From JALZKA01 sp963786495 (GTDB lineage Bacteria > Actinomycetota > Thermoleophilia > Solirubrobacterales > 70-9), in NCBI GenBank assembly GCA_963786495.1, contig CAWAZL010000002.1, forward strand, positions 1,364,001 through 1,428,000: a DNA stretch of 64,000 bases. The letters are read 5' to 3'. Below are positions 61,712-64,000 of this stretch, in pieces. Numbering within the stretch: position 1 is the stretch's first letter; every line of letters starts with the position of its first letter. A model generated the notes under the pieces. That model was not told the origin of the DNA and did not search any database. It saw nothing but the letters and a program-made list of their open reading frames with translations. A program made the translations under genes and the position numbers.

Positions 61712-64000
61712 ATGCGGATCGCGATCGTCAGCCCATATTCCTGGAGCTATCCGGGAGGAGTGAACCGCCACGTCGAGGCGCTCTCCAGCGGGCTTTCTGA
61801 GCGCGGCCACGAGTTGGCGGTGATGGCGCCGTTCGACCCCCCGGACCGGATCACGAGCGCTCTTCACCGCTCCGAGCCGCGGGTCACGGAGCTCCCAGGC
61901 AACGTGTGGAGCCTGGGCAGGTCGGTTGGCATCGGCGCCAACGGGTCTGTCTCGAACCTCTCGACCTTCCCCGAGGGCGTCTTCGCCCTTCGTCGCGGCC
62001 TCGCCCGTTTCGACCCGGACGTAGTCCACGTCCACGAGCCGGTCGCGCCCGTGGTCGGATGGGACGTCTGCTCCTACTCAGAAGCACCGGTAGTCGGCAC
62101 GTTTCACTCCTACTCGACAAAGGCCTGGCCGAACCACGCCGCCTCTTTGATCGGCGCCCGCCGGAAGCTCAACCAGCTCCACGCCAGGATCGCCGTGTCC
62201 GAGGCTGCTCGGTGGACGGGCAGGCGCTGGTTCGGGGGCGAGTACGACGTGATCCCGAACGGAGTCGATCTCGCCGCGCCGCCGGCCGAGCCGAAGCCCG
62301 AGTCCGATGAGCTACGCGTGCTCTTCGTCGGCAGGGCGGAGGAGCGCAAGGGCCTACCGGTCCTCGTGCGCGCTTTCGAAGCACTCGCCGAGCAGGTTCC
62401 CGCCCGCCTGGAGGTCGTCGGAGCGACAACCGACGAGGTCGAAAAGCATCTGAGCGACCCGCGCATCCTGGGACGAATCGACGCGACCGCCAGGGTCGAG
62501 CACGACGAGCTCTGGCAGCGGCTCCACCACGCCGACGTCCTCTGCGCGCCCTCGCTTCGAGGCGAGAGCTTCGGAATGATCCTCATCGAGGCATTTGCGG
62601 CGGGCACCCCCGTCGTGGCATCCGCGATCGCGGGCTACGCCGAGGTCGTGACCGACGGCGTGGACGGTGTCCTCGTGCCACCCGGAGATCCGCAGCGCCT
62701 GGCCGAGGAGCTCCAAACGATGCACCTGGCACCGGAGCGACGACGCGCAATGGGCGAGGCGGCGCGCGAGTCAGCGCGGCCCTACGCGTGGCCTTTGGTC
62801 GCCGAGCAGGTCGAGGGCGTCTATGAGCGAGCGCTGGAAGCTGAGCCTGCGAGTGCATGGCGACGACTCGGCCTCGTCCCGATCGACGGCTCGCCACGCG
62901 GGCCGGCCCGGCGCATCCCGCCCCTCGCGAGCGAGCCTGCCCGCGCCCGCGCCAGCCTCACTCGCCGCGCGGGACTCGCCGCCGCCGCAGCCGTGGGCGC
63001 CGGGCTCACCTACCTCGCCGTCACGCGCATCGGAATCGGCGAAGTCGCGGACTCCGTCGTCCGCTCCGACCTGAACTGGGTCCTCGCGGCAACCGCGCTG
63101 ATGATCGCCTCGATGCTCCTTCGCGCGGAATCGTGGCTCGCGATCGCGAAGGCGGCGCTGCCGAGCGCGCCGCTTCGCCGCCGGGACGTCACCTCGGCGA
63201 CGATGGTCGGAGTCCTCATGTCGGCGACGCTGCCGGCGCGATTGGGCGAGCCGGCACGCGCAGCGGTCCTGGCCCGGCACCTCGGGAGCGTGCGCAAAAC
63301 CTTCCCCGTCCTGCTCGGCACGCTGGTCTCCCAGACCATCCTGAATCTCGCAGCCCTCGCTTTGCTTGGCCTGATCATCGTCGGCTCCACCGATCTCTTC
63401 TCCGCCGGAACCGAGCACCTCTTCCTTGCGAGCGCCGCGCCCCTCATCCTCGTTGCCGCCGTTCTGATCGCGCCCACCCTCCTGCGGCGAAGCGGCTCGG
63501 GTCGCGTTGCGCAGGTTGCGACCGCCGTGCGCAAAGCTCTCGCCAAGGTCCGCAGCGGCCTCTCGGTCTTTCGCGACCCGCGGAGAGGCTTCGTCGCCAC
63601 CGCGACGCAGCTCGTGGCCTGGGCCTTTCAGCTCTTCGCCTGCCTCCTCCTCTTCTCCGCCCTTGGCCTCGAGGGCGTCGGGATCGGCGCGGCCGCAGCG
63701 GTCCTATTCGCCGTCAACGTCACCGCCGTCGTGCCGGCAACGCCATCGAACATCGGTGTCTTCCAGCTCGCGACCGTCAGCGTGTTGACGACAGGCTTCG
63801 GCGTGAGCGCAGCCGACGCTCTCGCCTACGGAGTGATCCTGCAGGCGGTCGAGATCGCGACCGCCGTCGTGCTTGGGCTGCCGGCGCTGGTCCGCGAGGG
63901 CGTGACCTGGTCCGACATGCGGGCCGGCGCACTCTCGGGCGCGCCAGTCAGTCTTTCATCGCCTACCGCTGGCAGGGCGGCCGAGACGGTCGCTCCTCGT
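61712..64000 (+). CDS. GT4 glycosyltransferase fused to a lysylphosphatidylglycerol synthase/flippase-like membrane domain (partial)
   Basis: Open from ATG 61712 to the right edge, 763 codons. Residues 1-375 are a GT4 (PimA-like) glycosyltransferase: RIAIVSPYSWSYPGGVNRHV, VVHVHEPVAP, IAVSEAAR, VIPNGVDL, LFVGRAEERKGL and the EX7E motif in GESFGMILIEAFAAGTPVVA. After a proline/arginine linker (about 375-415), the rest has 8 or so membrane helices (TYLAVTRIGIGEV; LMIASMLLRAESWLAIAKAA; ATLPARLGEPARAAVLARHL; FAVNVTAVVPATPSNIGVFQ) of the UPF0104/LPG-synthase TM family. Probably glycosylates a membrane lipid and handles it across the bilayer. Confidence 0.85.
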   Translation, partial: MRIAIVSPYSWSYPGGVNRHVEALSSGLSERGHELAVMAPFDPPDRITSALHRSEPRVTELPGNVWSLGRSVGIGANGSVSNLSTFPEGVFALRRGLARFDPDVVHVHEPVAPVVGWDVCSYSEAPVVGTFHSYSTKAWPNHAASLIGARRKLNQLHARIAVSEAARWTGRRWFGGEYDVIPNGVDLAAPPAEPKPESDELRVLFVGRAEERKGLPVLVRAFEALAEQVPARLEVVGATTDEVEKHLSDPRILGRIDATARVEHDELWQRLHHADVLCAPSLRGESFGMILIEAFAAGTPVVASAIAGYAEVVTDGVDGVLVPPGDPQRLAEELQTMHLAPERRRAMGEAARESARPYAWPLVAEQVEGVYERALEAEPASAWRRLGLVPIDGSPRGPARRIPPLASEPARARASLTRRAGLAAAAAVGAGLTYLAVTRIGIGEVADSVVRSDLNWVLAATALMIASMLLRAESWLAIAKAALPSAPLRRRDVTSATMVGVLMSATLPARLGEPARAAVLARHLGSVRKTFPVLLGTLVSQTILNLAALALLGLIIVGSTDLFSAGTEHLFLASAAPLILVAAVLIAPTLLRRSGSGRVAQVATAVRKALAKVRSGLSVFRDPRRGFVATATQLVAWAFQLFACLLLFSALGLEGVGIGAAAAVLFAVNVTAVVPATPSNIGVFQLATVSVLTTGFGVSAADALAYGVILQAVEIATAVVLGLPALVREGVTWSDMRAGALSGAPVSLSSPTAGRAAETVAPR

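Overview
The window reads as chromosomal DNA of a high-GC Actinomycetota. The mix suggests the Thermoleophilia (Solirubrobacterales/Gaiellales-like): a free 70-residue biotin carrier, HemQ, an F420-type LLM oxidoreductase, a Holin-X/DUF3618 pair, a DUF4349 sigma-linked protein and many acyl-CoA genes. This placement is an inference from gene content. No rRNA, tRNA, CRISPR array, prophage or insertion sequence was recognised.

Layout. 0-8 kb: partial Nudix gene, rubredoxin, drug-type MFS exporter, ECF sigma factor with a DUF4349 membrane protein, bioA, and a CGNR zinc-finger regulator divergent from a 54-residue ORF. 6.7-13.8 kb: a carbohydrate module in which a ROK repressor faces an oxidoreductase, a sugar isomerase/epimerase and an RbsA/RbsC/RbsB-type ABC importer, closed by a strong bidirectional terminator. 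13.8-19.3 kb: a minus-strand run of biotin carrier, enoyl-CoA hydratase, DUF2510 protein, DNA glycosylase and bioB-bioF-bioD. 19.4-26.9 kb: glycerol kinase, PlsC acyltransferase, hydrolases, two SDRs, an RTX-repeat protein and a secreted trypsin-like protease. 26.9-31.1 kb: three acyl-CoA dehydrogenases around a disrupted mscL. 31.4-42.0 kb: two overlapping giant secreted DUF11-repeat genes that share their C-terminal halves. 42.0-52.5 kb: a PAS protein, then an acyl-CoA operon (hydratase, carboxyltransferase, NTF2-like protein, BKACE, family III CoA-transferase, MerR), an LLM oxidoreductase, an epimerase and a nitrilase-TetR pair. 52.5-58 kb: small envelope proteins, DegV, a reductase/epimerase, IscA/ErpA and an ABC-F ATPase. 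58-61.7 kb: thioesterase, CGFS glutaredoxin, BolA, FprA-type reductase and HemQ. The right edge cuts a glycosyltransferase fused to a multi-membrane flippase-like domain.

How the genes fit together. Much of the window concerns acyl-CoA and lipid chemistry plus its cofactors: biotin, FAD, Fe-S and heme. The carbohydrate module is a self-contained regulon with good operator candidates. The most distinctive features are the paired DUF11 proteins with a shared Cys-ending tail, the GT4-flippase fusion, the acyl-CoA operon with a carboxyltransferase but no biotin carboxylase, and two classes of short palindromic repeats, one of which lies inside the ABC-F coding sequence.

Caution on sequence quality. 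At least eight genes carry single-base frameshifts, and fprA/hemQ (59.5-61.6 kb) carries about a dozen, yet codons stay intact on both sides. This looks like uncorrected indels in the assembly rather than gene decay.
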